A DNA stretch of 64,000 nt from Kitasatospora sp. MAP5-34 (GTDB lineage Bacteria > Actinomycetota > Actinomycetes > Streptomycetales > Streptomycetaceae). Below the pieces are notes generated by a model. It saw only the letters and a list, made by a program, of their open reading frames with translations, searched no databases and was not told where the DNA came from. The stretch is taken from contig NZ_JARXZC010000002.1 of NCBI RefSeq assembly GCF_029894335.1, forward strand, positions 310,001-374,000. Reading direction: 5' to 3'. Shown piece by piece: positions 26,511 to 36,720 of this stretch. The translations under genes and the position numbers were made by a program. Each line of letters opens with the position of its first letter. Positions within the stretch are counted from its first letter, which is position 1.

Positions 26511-27878
26511 GTGTCTGCAGCCCCCAACCGCATGCACCGGCCCGACGCGGAGCTGGTCGACCTGGTATTCGACTACATGCGTGAGCGGCTCCAGTACGAT
26601 CCCGTGCCGCTCGACCACCCCGGCGACGGCGAGCACCTGCGCACCCACCTGGCCGGGTTGCTGAACGAGCACGGCAACAACCCCGCCGACGTGCTCAAGC
26701 TCTACGACCACGAGCTCTCCCGCGCGGTGATCTCCGCCGACAGCCCGCGCTACCTGTCCTTCATACCGTGCGCCCCGACCAAGGCCGCGCTGCTCTTCGA
26801 CATGGTGGTCTCCTGCGCCTCGCTGCAGGGCATCTCCTGGCTGGAGGCGGCCGGTGCGATCGCCGCCGAGAATCAGGTGCTGCGCCTGATCGCCGACCGT
26901 GCGGGCCTGCCCGAGTCGGCCGGCGGCACCTTCGTCTCCGGCGGTTCGGCCGGCAATCTCTCCGCCCTGGTCGTCGCCCGGGACACCGCCCGCCGCAAGC
27001 TCGGCGTGGGTCCGGAGGCGCGGCTGCGGGTGGCTGTCGCGGACCAGGTGCACTCGTCCGTCAAGAACACCTTCAACATCATCGGCGTCGAAGCGTTCAA
27101 GGTCCCGACCGTCGACCGCCGCTTCACCGGCGAGGCGCTGCGCGCCGCGCTGGCCGCCGACCCGAACCCCGAGACCGTGATCGCGGTGGTCGGCACCGCC
27201 GGCACCACCAACGAGGGCATCATCGACGACCTGCAGGGTCTGTCGGAGGTCACCCGCGAGCGCGGCATGTGGTTCCACGTGGACGGCGCGTACGGCGGCG
27301 CCGGGCTCTTCGCCCCCTCCGTCCGGGAGCGCTACAACGGCATCGAGCACGCCGACTCGTTCGTGGTGGACCCGCACAAGTGGCTGTTCGCGCCGTTCGA
27401 CTGCGCCGCGCTGCTCTACCGCAACCCGCAGCTGGCCCGGTCCGTGCACACCCAGGACGCCTCGTACCTGGACGTGCTGCACACCGAGGGCGACGAGTGG
27501 AACCCCACCGACTACGCCTACCACCTCACCCGCCGGGCCCGTGGCCTGCCGCTCTGGTTCTCGATCGCGGTGCACGGCACCCAGGCGTACACGGACGCGA
27601 TCGAGGAGGGCCTGACCCTGGCCCGCGAGACCGCGCAGCTCATCGAGGAGACCGAGCACCTCGAACTGCTGATGGACCCGCAGCTCTCCGCCGTCTGCTT
27701 CCGCCGCACCGGCTGGACCAACGACGACTACTACCGCTGGTCCCAGCAACTGCTCGCCGACCAGATCGGCTTCGTCACCCCGACCGGCTGGGAGGGCGAG
27801 ACCGTCGCCCGCTTCGCCTTCCTGCACCCGGGCACCACGATGGACATGGTCCGCGAGATCCTCGCCACGATGGCCTGA
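26511..27878 (+). CDS. PLP-dependent group II amino acid decarboxylase
   Basis: A 455-residue fold-type I PLP enzyme. The cofactor Lys lies in VVDPHKWLFAPFDCAALLYR, and FVSGGSAGNLSALVVAR and WFHVDGAYGGAGLFAP are the other cofactor-contact segments. This is the aromatic-L-amino-acid / tyrosine / 2,4-diaminobutyrate decarboxylase group; the substrate is not determinable here. GTG 26511 has GAGAGG about seven bases upstream. TACGCT at 26433-26438 is a likely -10, giving a leader of about 65 bases. Its neighbour upstream is an Lrp regulator, which fits amino-acid-responsive control. Confidence 0.88.
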   Translation: MSAAPNRMHRPDAELVDLVFDYMRERLQYDPVPLDHPGDGEHLRTHLAGLLNEHGNNPADVLKLYDHELSRAVISADSPRYLSFIPCAPTKAALLFDMVVSCASLQGISWLEAAGAIAAENQVLRLIADRAGLPESAGGTFVSGGSAGNLSALVVARDTARRKLGVGPEARLRVAVADQVHSSVKNTFNIIGVEAFKVPTVDRRFTGEALRAALAADPNPETVIAVVGTAGTTNEGIIDDLQGLSEVTRERGMWFHVDGAYGGAGLFAPSVRERYNGIEHADSFVVDPHKWLFAPFDCAALLYRNPQLARSVHTQDASYLDVLHTEGDEWNPTDYAYHLTRRARGLPLWFSIAVHGTQAYTDAIEEGLTLARETAQLIEETEHLELLMDPQLSAVCFRRTGWTNDDYYRWSQQLLADQIGFVTPTGWEGETVARFAFLHPGTTMDMVREILATMA

Positions 27879-27908
27879 CCGGCCTGCGGGTCGGTCTGGC
27901 CGCCCTGG

Positions 27909-28805
27909 TCAGAGAAAGCCCCCGCTGGGGATGTACGGCGTGGGCGGCCGCATGCCGCGTACCGCGAGGTAGCCCCGGGTCTCCAGGCTGAGGCCGACCT
28001 CCAGGCCGACGTCCACGGCCCACTCCTGCTCGGCGGTGAGGAAGCCCACCACGGCCTCCTCACCGTCCGGCACCCGGGCCAACGCCTCCCGGAGCAGGCG
28101 GGTCGCGATCCGCTTGGAGGTGGCGGCGAGCAGCTTCACGGTGCCGCCGTCGCGGTAGCAGTAGCCGCTGCCGGCCAGGGTGTCGGCGATCAGCAGCTCG
28201 TCGTAGTGGGCGAGCATGAAGGCGTGGTCGGGGCCGTGCGCGGAGCCCCGGGTGCGCCGGTCCACCGAGTCCAGCAGGTGGGTGTGGACGGCGCTGCCGG
28301 GGTGTACGGGGATGTCGCCCGGGTCCAGCAGCCCGGCGCGGTCCACCTTGCCCGTCAGCCGCATGGTGGGGTGCAGCGTGAAACCGGCCTGCCGGTAGCG
28401 CCGGGCGGCCGCGGGGGAGGGCGAGGCGCAGATCAGACCGCGGAGGCAGCCCCGGCCGTGCTCCGCCGCCCGTTCCAGCAGCAGCCGTCCGACGCCCTTG
28501 CCCTGGGCGCTCGGCAGTACGGCGAAGAACGCCAGGATCCAGACCCCCTCGCGCCGGATCGAGAGCGCCGCTCCGATCGCGCTGCCGTTCTGCTCGGCGA
28601 TCCAGCAGCCCTCCGGGTCGGTCCGTACCAGGTGCCGTATCCAGGCGAGCTGCTGGATGCGGGCGGCGGCGTCCGGCGACTCCGGGGGCTCAGGGGTCTC
28701 GGGGGCTCCGGGGGTGACAGCGGCGGGATCGCGGAACGTGTTCCGGGAGATGGCCCGGACCGTTTCCGCATCCGCTGCGGTGTCCTGGAGTTGGCGAATG
28801 AGCAT
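27909..28805 (-). CDS. GNAT family acetyltransferase
   Basis: A 298-residue protein. The acetyl-CoA site FAVLPSAQGKGVGRLLLERAAEHG is near residues 108-130, followed by RGLICASPSPAAARRYRQAGF. The C-terminal half (FMLAHYDELLIADTLAGSGY, TKRIATRLLREALARVPDG) looks like a second, degenerate acetyltransferase-like domain, giving roughly twice the usual GNAT length. The substrate is unknown. ATG 28805 has AGGA about eight bases upstream; the longer frame begins at 28835. It is convergent with the decarboxylase gene. Confidence 0.8.
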   Translation of the reverse strand: MLIRQLQDTAADAETVRAISRNTFRDPAAVTPGAPETPEPPESPDAAARIQQLAWIRHLVRTDPEGCWIAEQNGSAIGAALSIRREGVWILAFFAVLPSAQGKGVGRLLLERAAEHGRGCLRGLICASPSPAAARRYRQAGFTLHPTMRLTGKVDRAGLLDPGDIPVHPGSAVHTHLLDSVDRRTRGSAHGPDHAFMLAHYDELLIADTLAGSGYCYRDGGTVKLLAATSKRIATRLLREALARVPDGEEAVVGFLTAEQEWAVDVGLEVGLSLETRGYLAVRGMRPPTPYIPSGGFL

Positions 28806-28896
28806 GCCTCCCATCCTGCTGTCCCGGACCCGCACCCGTGGGTGGTTTGGCCGATCGGGCGGTGACCAGCGGCCGTGGGTGTGCGAGCATGGGTGT

Positions 28897-29019
28897 GTGG
28901 GGGAGTGGGCGCTGAACGGCGCCTCTTATTGCGGAGACACCAGAATCACCGCTCGGAAATTAATCCGGGCGGCCGCTGGTTGGGACTGGCGGCAGATCGT
29001 CGTCAAAGACCGGGAGTAG
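28897..29019 (+). CDS. Possible 40-codon reading frame upstream of the Fe-S carrier gene
   Basis: A GTG frame encodes VGEWALNGASYCGDTRITAR and continues KLIRAAAGWDWRQIVVKDRE, ending at TAG four bases before the next ATG. It contains a rare TTA leucine codon, and its stop overlaps the GGGAG used by the next gene. Its composition is protein-like (three Trp, balanced charge), but third-position GC is only about 75 percent. It may be a leader peptide, a small protein, or chance. Confidence 0.35.
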   Translation: MGEWALNGASYCGDTRITARKLIRAAAGWDWRQIVVKDRE

Positions 29020-29022
29020 CAG

Positions 29023-29379
29023 ATGACCGTCCAGGACGAGAAGACCACCGTCGAGAGTGGTCTGCTCCTTACCGATGCCGCTGCGGCCAAGGTGAAGGGC
29101 CTGCTCGAGCAGGAAGGCCGTGACGACCTCGCGCTGCGCGTGGCGGTTCAGCCGGGCGGTTGCTCGGGCCTGCGCTACCAGCTGTTCTTCGACGAGCGCT
29201 CGCTCGACGGCGACGTGGTCAAGGACTTCAACGGTGTGAAGGTCGTCACCGACCGGATGAGCGCCCCTTACCTCGGCGGCGCGTCGGTCGACTTCGTCGA
29301 CACCATCGAGAAGCAGGGCTTCACGATCGACAACCCGAACGCCACCGGCTCCTGCGCCTGCGGCGACAGCTTCAACTAG
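29023..29379 (+). CDS. erpA: Iron-sulfur cluster insertion protein (A-type carrier)
   Basis: A 118-residue HesB/IscA/ErpA-type protein that carries and delivers Fe-S clusters. The three cluster cysteines are in the expected places: Cys47 in PGGCSGLRY, and Cys111 and Cys113 in GSCACGDSFN. GGGAG lies shortly before the ATG. The erpA name is by analogy; IscA-like function cannot be excluded. A possible short frame precedes it and a strong terminator follows. Confidence 0.9.
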   Translation: MTVQDEKTTVESGLLLTDAAAAKVKGLLEQEGRDDLALRVAVQPGGCSGLRYQLFFDERSLDGDVVKDFNGVKVVTDRMSAPYLGGASVDFVDTIEKQGFTIDNPNATGSCACGDSFN

Positions 29380-29396
29380 AGCTGAGCCTGACGCAT

Positions 29397-29434
29397 CGAA
29401 GGCGGCCCCCGGGTGATCCCGGGGGCCGCCTTCG
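29397..29434 (+). terminator. Terminator of the Fe-S carrier gene
   Basis: A 17-bp perfect stem CGAAGGCGGCCCCCGGG, loop TGAT, and its reverse complement. It is followed by 14-base tandem units (CGTCCGGGCTTCGT) to about 29472. Confidence 0.85.
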
Positions 29435-29479
29435 TCTGTCCGGGCTTCGTGCGTCCGGGCTTCGTTCGTCCGGAACGGA

Positions 29480-30070
29480 CTACTGGGGGCCGCCGATGGG
29501 GCCCGGGTCGTTCGGGACGTCCTGGCCGGTCGCCAGGTCGACCACCTTGCGGCCCGCCAGGGGGTGGCTGAGCTGGGCACTCACCGCGTTCCTCTTGACC
29601 AGGGCGGGGCACTCCCGGCCGATCGGCGCGGTCTGGGTGATCACCACGCGGACGCCCACCTGGCCGGCCTTGGACTCGTCCGCCTTCAGGCCGTACGTGT
29701 CGCAGGTGCCGCCGTAGAAGTAGACGGTGAGCGTGTTGCCCTGGCTCTGGTAGCCGATGGCCGGGAGCTTGACGGGGGCGGGCTCACCGCTCGCGACCCC
29801 CGGGCTGCTGGGCGAGACGGGCGGCCCGGGAGTGGGGGCGCTGGTCGCACCGCCACCGGCCGACTGGGAGGGGCCCACGGACGGGCTGGGGCTGGCGGAG
29901 GTACTGGGTGAGGCAGCGGGCGGGGTGGTCATCGAGGCGCTCGCCGCCGTCGTGCTGGTGCCCGATCCGCACGCGCTGACCGCTCCGGCGGCAAGCAGCA
30001 GCCCCGCCAGTGCCGTCACCCGACGCCTGCGCGTGGTCCTGACTGTTACCACTGCGGTCTTCTGGTTCAT
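29480..30070 (-). CDS. Putative secreted lipoprotein
   Basis: A 196-residue protein with a lipoprotein signal: MNQKTAVVTVRTTRRRRVTA, a hydrophobic run and the lipobox VSAC at about residue 34. A Ser/Pro/Thr-rich linker (about residues 45-95) resembles a cell-wall spacer. The C-terminal domain (about 100-196; IGYQSQGNTLTVYFYGGTCD, GVRVVITQTAPIGRECPALV) has two cysteines that may pair, and no assigned function. GGGAGGA precedes the ATG by eight bases. It is convergent with the Fe-S carrier gene. Confidence 0.8.
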   Translation of the reverse strand: MNQKTAVVTVRTTRRRRVTALAGLLLAAGAVSACGSGTSTTAASASMTTPPAASPSTSASPSPSVGPSQSAGGGATSAPTPGPPVSPSSPGVASGEPAPVKLPAIGYQSQGNTLTVYFYGGTCDTYGLKADESKAGQVGVRVVITQTAPIGRECPALVKRNAVSAQLSHPLAGRKVVDLATGQDVPNDPGPIGGPQ

Positions 30071-30242
30071 GCTGAGACATCCTCCCGGGGGTTCAGCCTC
30101 CGCCTCCACAGCGGCGCTGTGCGGGTGTGACGTGGCTCGGAGGATTCTGGTTCCCGCCGACACTTTCCCGCCGACATTTCGGCCGACCTGCCAGACCGGT
30201 AAGGGCGGCCACGCGGCCCCGCCACCCGGGCCGACCCCTGGC

Positions 30243-30479
30243 TCAGCCTCCGTACTCGGGCATCCCGGCGACCAGCCGCTGGGTGCGGGTCGGGACCGAC
30301 ACCCCGACCGGGGTGGCTGCGGCCGGCTCCTGGTGCGCGGCGGAGGACGGCCAGAACCGGCCCATCCGGCGCGAGGTGCTGACCAGCGAGTCAAGGGTGT
30401 CGGTGTCGGCGTCACCCTTGCGGGAGCCGGAGGTCGGCCGGCTGCCGGAGGGCCGTAGGGCGGGGTGACTGGACATCAT
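30243..30479 (-). CDS. Conserved small protein, 78 residues, unknown function
   Basis: The frame MMSSHPALRPSGSRPTSGSR to RTQRLVAGMPEYGG has near-complete GC third positions, unlike the overlapping long frame, and GGAG about ten bases before the first ATG. It is basic and Ser/Pro-rich at the N-terminus, with no signal or membrane segment. It lies upstream of the lipoprotein gene in the same direction. Confidence 0.7.
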   Translation of the reverse strand: MMSSHPALRPSGSRPTSGSRKGDADTDTLDSLVSTSRRMGRFWPSSAAHQEPAAATPVGVSVPTRTQRLVAGMPEYGG

Positions 30480-30604
30480 CGGTCATCGCTCCGATCACTC
30501 GGCCGTGGCGGCGACGCCACGAGCCTGGCCGGGGGCCCGTCTCGGCCCTTTGTCTGCGACCCTAGGCCGCCGCATCGCGCCGGAACAGAGCTACTGCGGG
30601 GTAG

Positions 30605-31681
<1,077 letters not shown>

Positions 31682-31687
31682 GGGCTG

Positions 31688-31725
31688 ACCGGAGCAGGGG
31701 CGGGGCCTCGGGCCCCTGCTCCGGT
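31688..31725. terminator. Bidirectional terminator after the PfkB kinase gene
   Basis: A 14-bp perfect stem ACCGGAGCAGGGGC / GCCCCTGCTCCGGT with a 10-base loop lies between two convergent stops (31681 and 31738). Confidence 0.85.
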
Positions 31726-31737
31726 TGCTGTGACCAG

Positions 31738-33123
31738 TCAGGAAATCCGTTTCACCAGGTAGGCGAAGCCCCGGTCCGCGCCGTAGTCGGCGGCCGGGGC
31801 CTCGCCCAGGTACTCCTGCGAACGCATGCCGCACCAGGCCGGGATGTCCAGCCGGGCCGCCTCGTCGTCGGCCAGGACGGCGACCGTCCCGCCCGGGGCG
31901 ACCTCGCCGATCCGTTTGGCCAGCTCGATCACCGGGAGCGGGCAGAGTTTGCCCAGTGCGTCGATGACCAGGCTGTCGGTCCGGGCGGGGGCGGTCGGGA
32001 GGTCGAGCCCGAGCGGGGCTCGTACGTCGGCCACCAGGCCGGGCAGGATGGCGAGGAAGCGGTCCACGTCGGCCTCGTCGACGCCGTACGGGAGCGAGAC
32101 CCGGACGTTGCCCTCGGTCAGCACGCCCATCGCGGCCAGCACGTGGCTGGGCGTCAGGGTGCTGGAGGTGCAGGAGGAGCCGGAGGAGACCGCGAAGCCG
32201 GCCCGGTCGAGTTCGCCGAGCAGTACTTCGCCGTCCACGTACAGGCAGGAGAAGGTGACGAGGTGCGGCAGCCGGTTGACCGGGTCGCCGACCACCTCCA
32301 CCTCGGGAACCAACTGCGCGACCTGGGTGCGGATGCGTTCGACCAGCGCGTGCAGCCGGGCGTTCTCCCGTTCGGCCTCGGCGTGGACGGCCCGCAGTGA
32401 GGCCGCCGCCGCGACGATCGCGGGCACGTTGACGTAGCCGGGGACCCGGCCGCGCTCGCGTTCGTCGGCGGGCAGCGGCGAGGCGTAGCGGACGCCCTTG
32501 CGGACGGCGAGCACGCCGACGCCCGCCGGGCCGCCCCACTTGTGCGCGGAGGCGGCCAGCAGCGACCAGCCGGCCGGGACGGGCAGCCGGCCGGCGCTCT
32601 GCGCGGCGTCCACCAGCAGTGGGACACCGGCCGCCGCGCACCGGGCGGCGACCTCCTCGACCGGCTGGAGGGTGCCGACCTCGTGATTGGCCGTCTGGAG
32701 TACGGCCAGCGCGGTGTTCTCACGGAGCGGGTACTGCGCCGGGTCGGCCCGGCCGAGGCGGTCGACCGGGACGGCGCTCACCTCGCCGCCGCCGGCGAGG
32801 TGCTGCTCGGCGACGTGCAGCACGCTGGAGTGCTCGACTGCGGAGTGGACCAGGTGGTTTCCCCTGCGCCGGTTGCCCTTGAGTGCGCCGAGCATGCCCA
32901 ACTGCACCGCCTGGGTGCCGCTGGCGGTGAACGAGATCTCGTCCGCCCGCGCGCCGAGCACCTCGGCCACCGTCTCGCGGGCCGCGTCGAGCAGCATCCG
33001 GGCCTGCCGTCCGGAGCGGTAGAGCCGGGCCGGGTCGGCCCACCCTTCGTCCAGCGCGGCGGTCAGCGCCTGCCGGGCGACGGGATGCAGCGGAGCGGTC
33101 GAGGCGACGTCGAAGTAGGACAC
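31738..33123 (-). CDS. Cysteine desulfurase fused to a TusA sulfur-carrier domain
   Basis: A 461-residue fusion. Residues 1 to about 375 are a class V NifS-like cysteine desulfurase: the PLP Lys is in ASAHKWGGPAGVGVLAVRKG and the active Cys in VSSGSSCTSSTLTPSHVL. After a short linker, the last 80 residues form a TusA/SirA domain with the sulfur-relay motif LGKLCPLPVIELAKRI. The pair would pass persulfide sulfur within one polypeptide, for example to tRNA thiolation, molybdopterin or cofactor synthesis; the acceptor is unknown. GTG 33123 has TACGGT ending seven bases upstream and no ribosome-binding site, so it is probably leaderless. The frame to 33240 is not conserved. Confidence 0.88.
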   Translation of the reverse strand: MSYFDVASTAPLHPVARQALTAALDEGWADPARLYRSGRQARMLLDAARETVAEVLGARADEISFTASGTQAVQLGMLGALKGNRRRGNHLVHSAVEHSSVLHVAEQHLAGGGEVSAVPVDRLGRADPAQYPLRENTALAVLQTANHEVGTLQPVEEVAARCAAAGVPLLVDAAQSAGRLPVPAGWSLLAASAHKWGGPAGVGVLAVRKGVRYASPLPADERERGRVPGYVNVPAIVAAAASLRAVHAEAERENARLHALVERIRTQVAQLVPEVEVVGDPVNRLPHLVTFSCLYVDGEVLLGELDRAGFAVSSGSSCTSSTLTPSHVLAAMGVLTEGNVRVSLPYGVDEADVDRFLAILPGLVADVRAPLGLDLPTAPARTDSLVIDALGKLCPLPVIELAKRIGEVAPGGTVAVLADDEAARLDIPAWCGMRSQEYLGEAPAADYGADRGFAYLVKRIS

Positions 33124-33498
33124 GCACCACACCGTAATCCCCGTCTCACCGTCCATCAGCTGTGCGGGCCCGGCATGCCTCCGGGTGCGCGTCGCGGCAC
33201 GCCGATTTGTCCGGTTCCTGGGCGTCCGACGATCCGTCACCCGTGTGTCGCAGCAGTGTCCCCCGATCGGGTGTGCGAGCCTCTAATGCCTGCCATGACC
33301 TGCGAGTCAACCCCTGCGGGGGCTGATCGGGTACCCGGGCGGCGCGTTACTGGGACCTGCCCGTCAGGAGCGCATAAGCCTGGAGTAGGGTTTGGCCCGC
33401 ATAAGCATTCAAACCGTGCCCGTGGCCGGGTCGCCGGGGAGGCGCACAGCACTCCCGGCGGCGACGCGATCGCGGGCGAGACTTCGGGAAGGCGCTAC
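33124..33498. other. Divergent region between the desulfurase fusion and ctaC
   Basis: No gene is seen. A direct repeat CGCATAAGC occurs at 33371-33379 and 33398-33406, on either side of TAGGGT (33386-33391), a likely -10 for ctaC. It gives a leader of about 100 bases. Confidence 0.5.
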
Positions 33499-34350
33499 GT
33501 GAGTCCCAACGGCTCCGACCGCTCGCCGCGGCGCACGATGCGGCGGAAGCTGCCTCAGGCGCTGGCACTGGGCCTCGTCATCGCGACCGCTACCGGCTGC
33601 TCGGCCAACGACCTCCCCAGGCTTGGCCTCCCCACCCCCGTCACCAAGGAAGGACCCATGGTCCTTCAGATGTGGCAGGGCTCCTGGATCGCGGCACTGG
33701 TGGTCGGCGCACTGATGTGGGGTCTGATCATCTGGAGCGTGATCTTCCACCGGCGCAGCCGCTCCAAGGTGGAGATCCCCGCTCAGACCCGGTACAACGT
33801 GCCCATTGAGGCGCTGTACACAGCGGTCCCCCTCGTCATCGTCTCGGTGCTCTTCTACTTCGTCGCCCGCGACGAGTCGCGCCTGACCTCCACCTCGGCG
33901 AAGCCGCAGCACTACGTCAACGTGGTGGGCTTCCAGTGGAGCTGGGCGTTCAACTACGAGAACACCGAGAAGCCTGACCCGGCGAACACCGACGCCGCCT
34001 ACGACGTGGGCACCCCGGCGCTGCCGCCGACGCTCTACCTGCCGATCAACGAGTCGGTGGAGTTCCGCCTCACCTCGCGGGACGTCATCCATGACTTCTG
34101 GCCCGTCAACTTCCTGATGAAGATGGACGTCGTGCCGGGCGTGGTGAACAAGTTCCAGGTCACCCCGACCGCCTTCGGTACCTTCCGTGGGAAGTGCGCC
34201 GAGCTCTGCGGTGTGGACCACTCCCGGATGTTGTTCAACGTCAAGGTCGTGACCCACGACGAGTACGAGCAGCACCTCAAGGAGCTGCAGGCCAAGGGCC
34301 AGACCGGCGCGGTGCCCTCGGGCATCACGACCATGGGAAGTGAGAAGTGA
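33499..34350 (+). CDS. ctaC: Cytochrome c oxidase subunit II
   Basis: A 283-residue subunit of the aa3 terminal oxidase that carries the CuA centre. The N-terminal signal ends in a lipobox-like ATATGC (Cys about residue 34), then two membrane helices ([20 protein letters not shown] and [18 protein letters not shown]). The periplasmic domain has the CuA motif [12 protein letters not shown] and the aromatic stretch FQWSWAF. GTG 33499 has GGGAAGG six bases upstream. The stop overlaps the ctaD start by four bases (GTGA), so the two are coupled. Confidence 0.95.
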   Translation: MSPNGSDRSPRRTMRRKLPQALALGLVIATATGCSANDLPRLGLPTPVTKEGPMVLQMWQGSWIAALVVGALMWGLIIWSVIFHRRSRSKVEIPAQTRYNVPIEALYTAVPLVIVSVLFYFVARDESRLTSTSAKPQHYVNVVGFQWSWAFNYENTEKPDPANTDAAYDVGTPALPPTLYLPINESVEFRLTSRDVIHDFWPVNFLMKMDVVPGVVNKFQVTPTAFGTFRGKCAELCGVDHSRMLFNVKVVTHDEYEQHLKELQAKGQTGAVPSGITTMGSEK

Positions 34351-36131
34351 CTATCCTCAACGAGCCCGCCGCTGCCGGCGGGGCATCCGGGGCCACGGTC
34401 ACGGACGGCGGGGGCCAGTACTCCCGCAAGCCGGGTTCCACGATCATCAAGTGGCTGACCACCACCGACCACAAGACGATCGGCACGATGTACCTCGGTA
34501 CCTCGTTCGCGTTCTTCCTGATCGGCGGCATCCTCGCCCTGGTCATGCGCGCCGAGCTGGCCCGTCCGGGGACGCAGATCCTCTCGAACGAGCAGTTCAA
34601 CCAGGCGTTCACGATGCACGGCACGATCATGCTGCTGATGTTCGCGACGCCGCTGTTCGCGGGTTTCGCGAACTGGATCATGCCGCTGCAGATCGGCGCC
34701 CCCGACGTCGCGTTCCCGCGACTGAACATGTTCGCCTACTGGCTGTACCTGTTCGGCTCGACGATTGCGGTCGGTGGCTTCCTCACCCCGCAGGGCGCGG
34801 CCGACTTCGGCTGGTTCGCCTACTCCCCGCTGTCGGACGCCGTCCGCTCGCCGGGTGTCGGCGCCGACATGTGGATCATGGGTCTGGCCCTCTCCGGCTT
34901 CGGCACGATCCTCGGTGCGGTCAACTTCATCACCACCATCATCTGCATGCGCGCGCCCGGCATGACGATGTTCCGGATGTCCATCTTCGTGTGGAACGTC
35001 CTGCTGACCGCCGTGCTCGTCCTGCTGGCCTTCCCGGTCCTGGCCGCCGCGCTGCTCGCGCTGGAGGCGGATCGGAAATTCGGGGCACATGTCTTCGACC
35101 CGGCGAACGGTGGATCACTGCTCTGGCAGCACCTCTTCTGGTTCTTCGGACACCCCGAGGTGTACATCATCGCGCTGCCGTTCTTCGGCATCATCTCGGA
35201 GATCATCCCGGTCTTCAGCCGTAAGCCGATGTTCGGCTACTCCGGTCTGATCGCGGCCACCATCGCGATCGCCGGTCTGTCCGTGACGGTGTGGGCCCAC
35301 CACATGTACGTCACCGGCCAGGTGCTGCTGCCGTTCTTCTCCTTCATGACCTTCCTGATCGCGGTCCCGACCGGTGTGAAGTTCTTCAACTGGGTCGGCA
35401 CCATGTGGAAGGGCTCGCTGAGCTTCGAGTCCCCGATGCTCTGGACGGTCGGCTTCCTGGTGACCTTCCTCTTCGGTGGTCTGACGGGTGTGCTGCTGGC
35501 CTCGCCGCCGATCGACTTCGGCGTCTCGGACTCGTACTTCGTCGTCGCCCACTTCCACTACGTGGTCTTCGGCACCGTCGTCTTCGCGATGTTCGCCGGC
35601 TTCCACTTCTGGTGGCCGAAGATGACCGGCAAGATGCTCGACGACCGCCTGGGCAAGGTCACCTTCTGGACGCTGTTCATCGGCTTCCACACCACCTTCC
35701 TGGTGCAGCACTGGCTCGGCGCGGAGGGCATGCCCCGCCGCTACGCCGACTACCTGGCCTCGGACGGTTTCACCACGCTGAACACCGTCTCGACCATCGG
35801 TTCGTTCCTGCTCGGTCTGTCGATCCTGCCGTTCCTCTACAACGTCTGGAAGACCGCCAAGTACGGCGAGAAGGTCGAGGTCGACGACCCGTGGGGTTAC
35901 GGCCGTTCGCTGGAGTGGGCGACCTCCTGCCCGCCGCCGCGGCACAACTTCCTCACCCTGCCCCGGATCCGTTCGGAATCCCCGGCGTTCGACCTGCACC
36001 ACCCCGAGATCGCGGCGCTGGACTACCTCGAGAACAACGGTGAGCCGGCCAAGCACTTCGCCGGGGTGACCCCCGCTTCGTACGACAACCCGAAGCTCGA
36101 CCGGGCCAAGAAGAAGGAAGGCGACGCCTGA
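34347..36131 (+). CDS. ctaD: Cytochrome c oxidase subunit I
   Basis: The 594-residue catalytic subunit of aa3 oxidase, with 12 membrane helices. It binds haem a and the haem a3-CuB centre: [12 protein letters not shown] carries a haem a ligand His, [14 protein letters not shown] has the CuB His and cross-linked Tyr, AHHMYVTG holds the other two CuB His, and [10 protein letters not shown] the haem ligands. It pumps protons while reducing oxygen. It overlaps ctaC at the start and ctaF at the end (TGATG). Confidence 0.96.
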   Translation: MTILNEPAAAGGASGATVTDGGGQYSRKPGSTIIKWLTTTDHKTIGTMYLGTSFAFFLIGGILALVMRAELARPGTQILSNEQFNQAFTMHGTIMLLMFATPLFAGFANWIMPLQIGAPDVAFPRLNMFAYWLYLFGSTIAVGGFLTPQGAADFGWFAYSPLSDAVRSPGVGADMWIMGLALSGFGTILGAVNFITTIICMRAPGMTMFRMSIFVWNVLLTAVLVLLAFPVLAAALLALEADRKFGAHVFDPANGGSLLWQHLFWFFGHPEVYIIALPFFGIISEIIPVFSRKPMFGYSGLIAATIAIAGLSVTVWAHHMYVTGQVLLPFFSFMTFLIAVPTGVKFFNWVGTMWKGSLSFESPMLWTVGFLVTFLFGGLTGVLLASPPIDFGVSDSYFVVAHFHYVVFGTVVFAMFAGFHFWWPKMTGKMLDDRLGKVTFWTLFIGFHTTFLVQHWLGAEGMPRRYADYLASDGFTTLNTVSTIGSFLLGLSILPFLYNVWKTAKYGEKVEVDDPWGYGRSLEWATSCPPPRHNFLTLPRIRSESPAFDLHHPEIAALDYLENNGEPAKHFAGVTPASYDNPKLDRAKKKEGDA

Positions 36132-36547
36132 TGAAGGAACAGGGCAAGATCTTCCTGGGCTTCGCGGTCTTCATCCTGATCATGGCGATCACCTACGGCA
36201 TCTGGACCACGCACAGCGACCACGGCACGGAGGCGGCCGGTACCACCGCGCTGTTCCTGGCCTTCGGTCTGTGCGGCTTCATCGGGTACTACCTCGCCTT
36301 CACCGCCCGCCGGGTGGACAGCGGCGCGGGTGACAACCCCGAGGCCGAGGTCGCCGACGACGCCGGCGAGGTGGGCTTCTTCGCCCCCCACAGCTGGCAG
36401 CCGCTCTCGCTGGCGATCGGTGGTGCGCTCGCCTTTCTGGGCGTCATCTTCGGTTGGTGGCTGCTGTACTGGTCGATCCCGATCATCCTGATCGGCCTGT
36501 ACGGCTGGGTCTTCGAGTTCTACCGGGGCGAGGACCAGAACCAGTAG
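36131..36547 (+). CDS. ctaF: Cytochrome c oxidase subunit IV
   Basis: A 138-residue actinobacterial small subunit of the aa3 oxidase. Four hydrophobic segments are seen (IFLGFAVFILIMAITYGI, ALFLAFGLCGFIGYYLA, AIGGALAFLGVIFGWWLL and IILIGLYGWVFEFY) with a conserved loop ending SWQPLS. Its ATG overlaps the ctaD stop by one base. A terminator follows at 36565, so ctaCDF is one operon. Confidence 0.92.
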   Translation: MKEQGKIFLGFAVFILIMAITYGIWTTHSDHGTEAAGTTALFLAFGLCGFIGYYLAFTARRVDSGAGDNPEAEVADDAGEVGFFAPHSWQPLSLAIGGALAFLGVIFGWWLLYWSIPIILIGLYGWVFEFYRGEDQNQ

Positions 36548-36564
36548 GTTCCCCTCTCTCCAGG

Positions 36565-36604
36565 CACTGGGCCGGGCATCCCTTCGGGGGTGTCCGGCCC
36601 AGTG
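36565..36604 (+). terminator. Terminator of ctaCDF
   Basis: CACTGGGCCGGGCATCCC, loop TTCG, GGGGTGTCCGGCCCAGTG; the 18-bp stem has two G-U type pairs. Confidence 0.8.
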
Positions 36605-36720
36605 GCGTTCTGCGGGGTGCTGTCCGGGGCGCCGCATCACCCGTTCGGTGTCGCCCGGTCGCCGCCTGTCAGGGGCCGTTCGTACGATCTGATAGATCAT
36701 CGGACCCTTAGGAGGCATCG

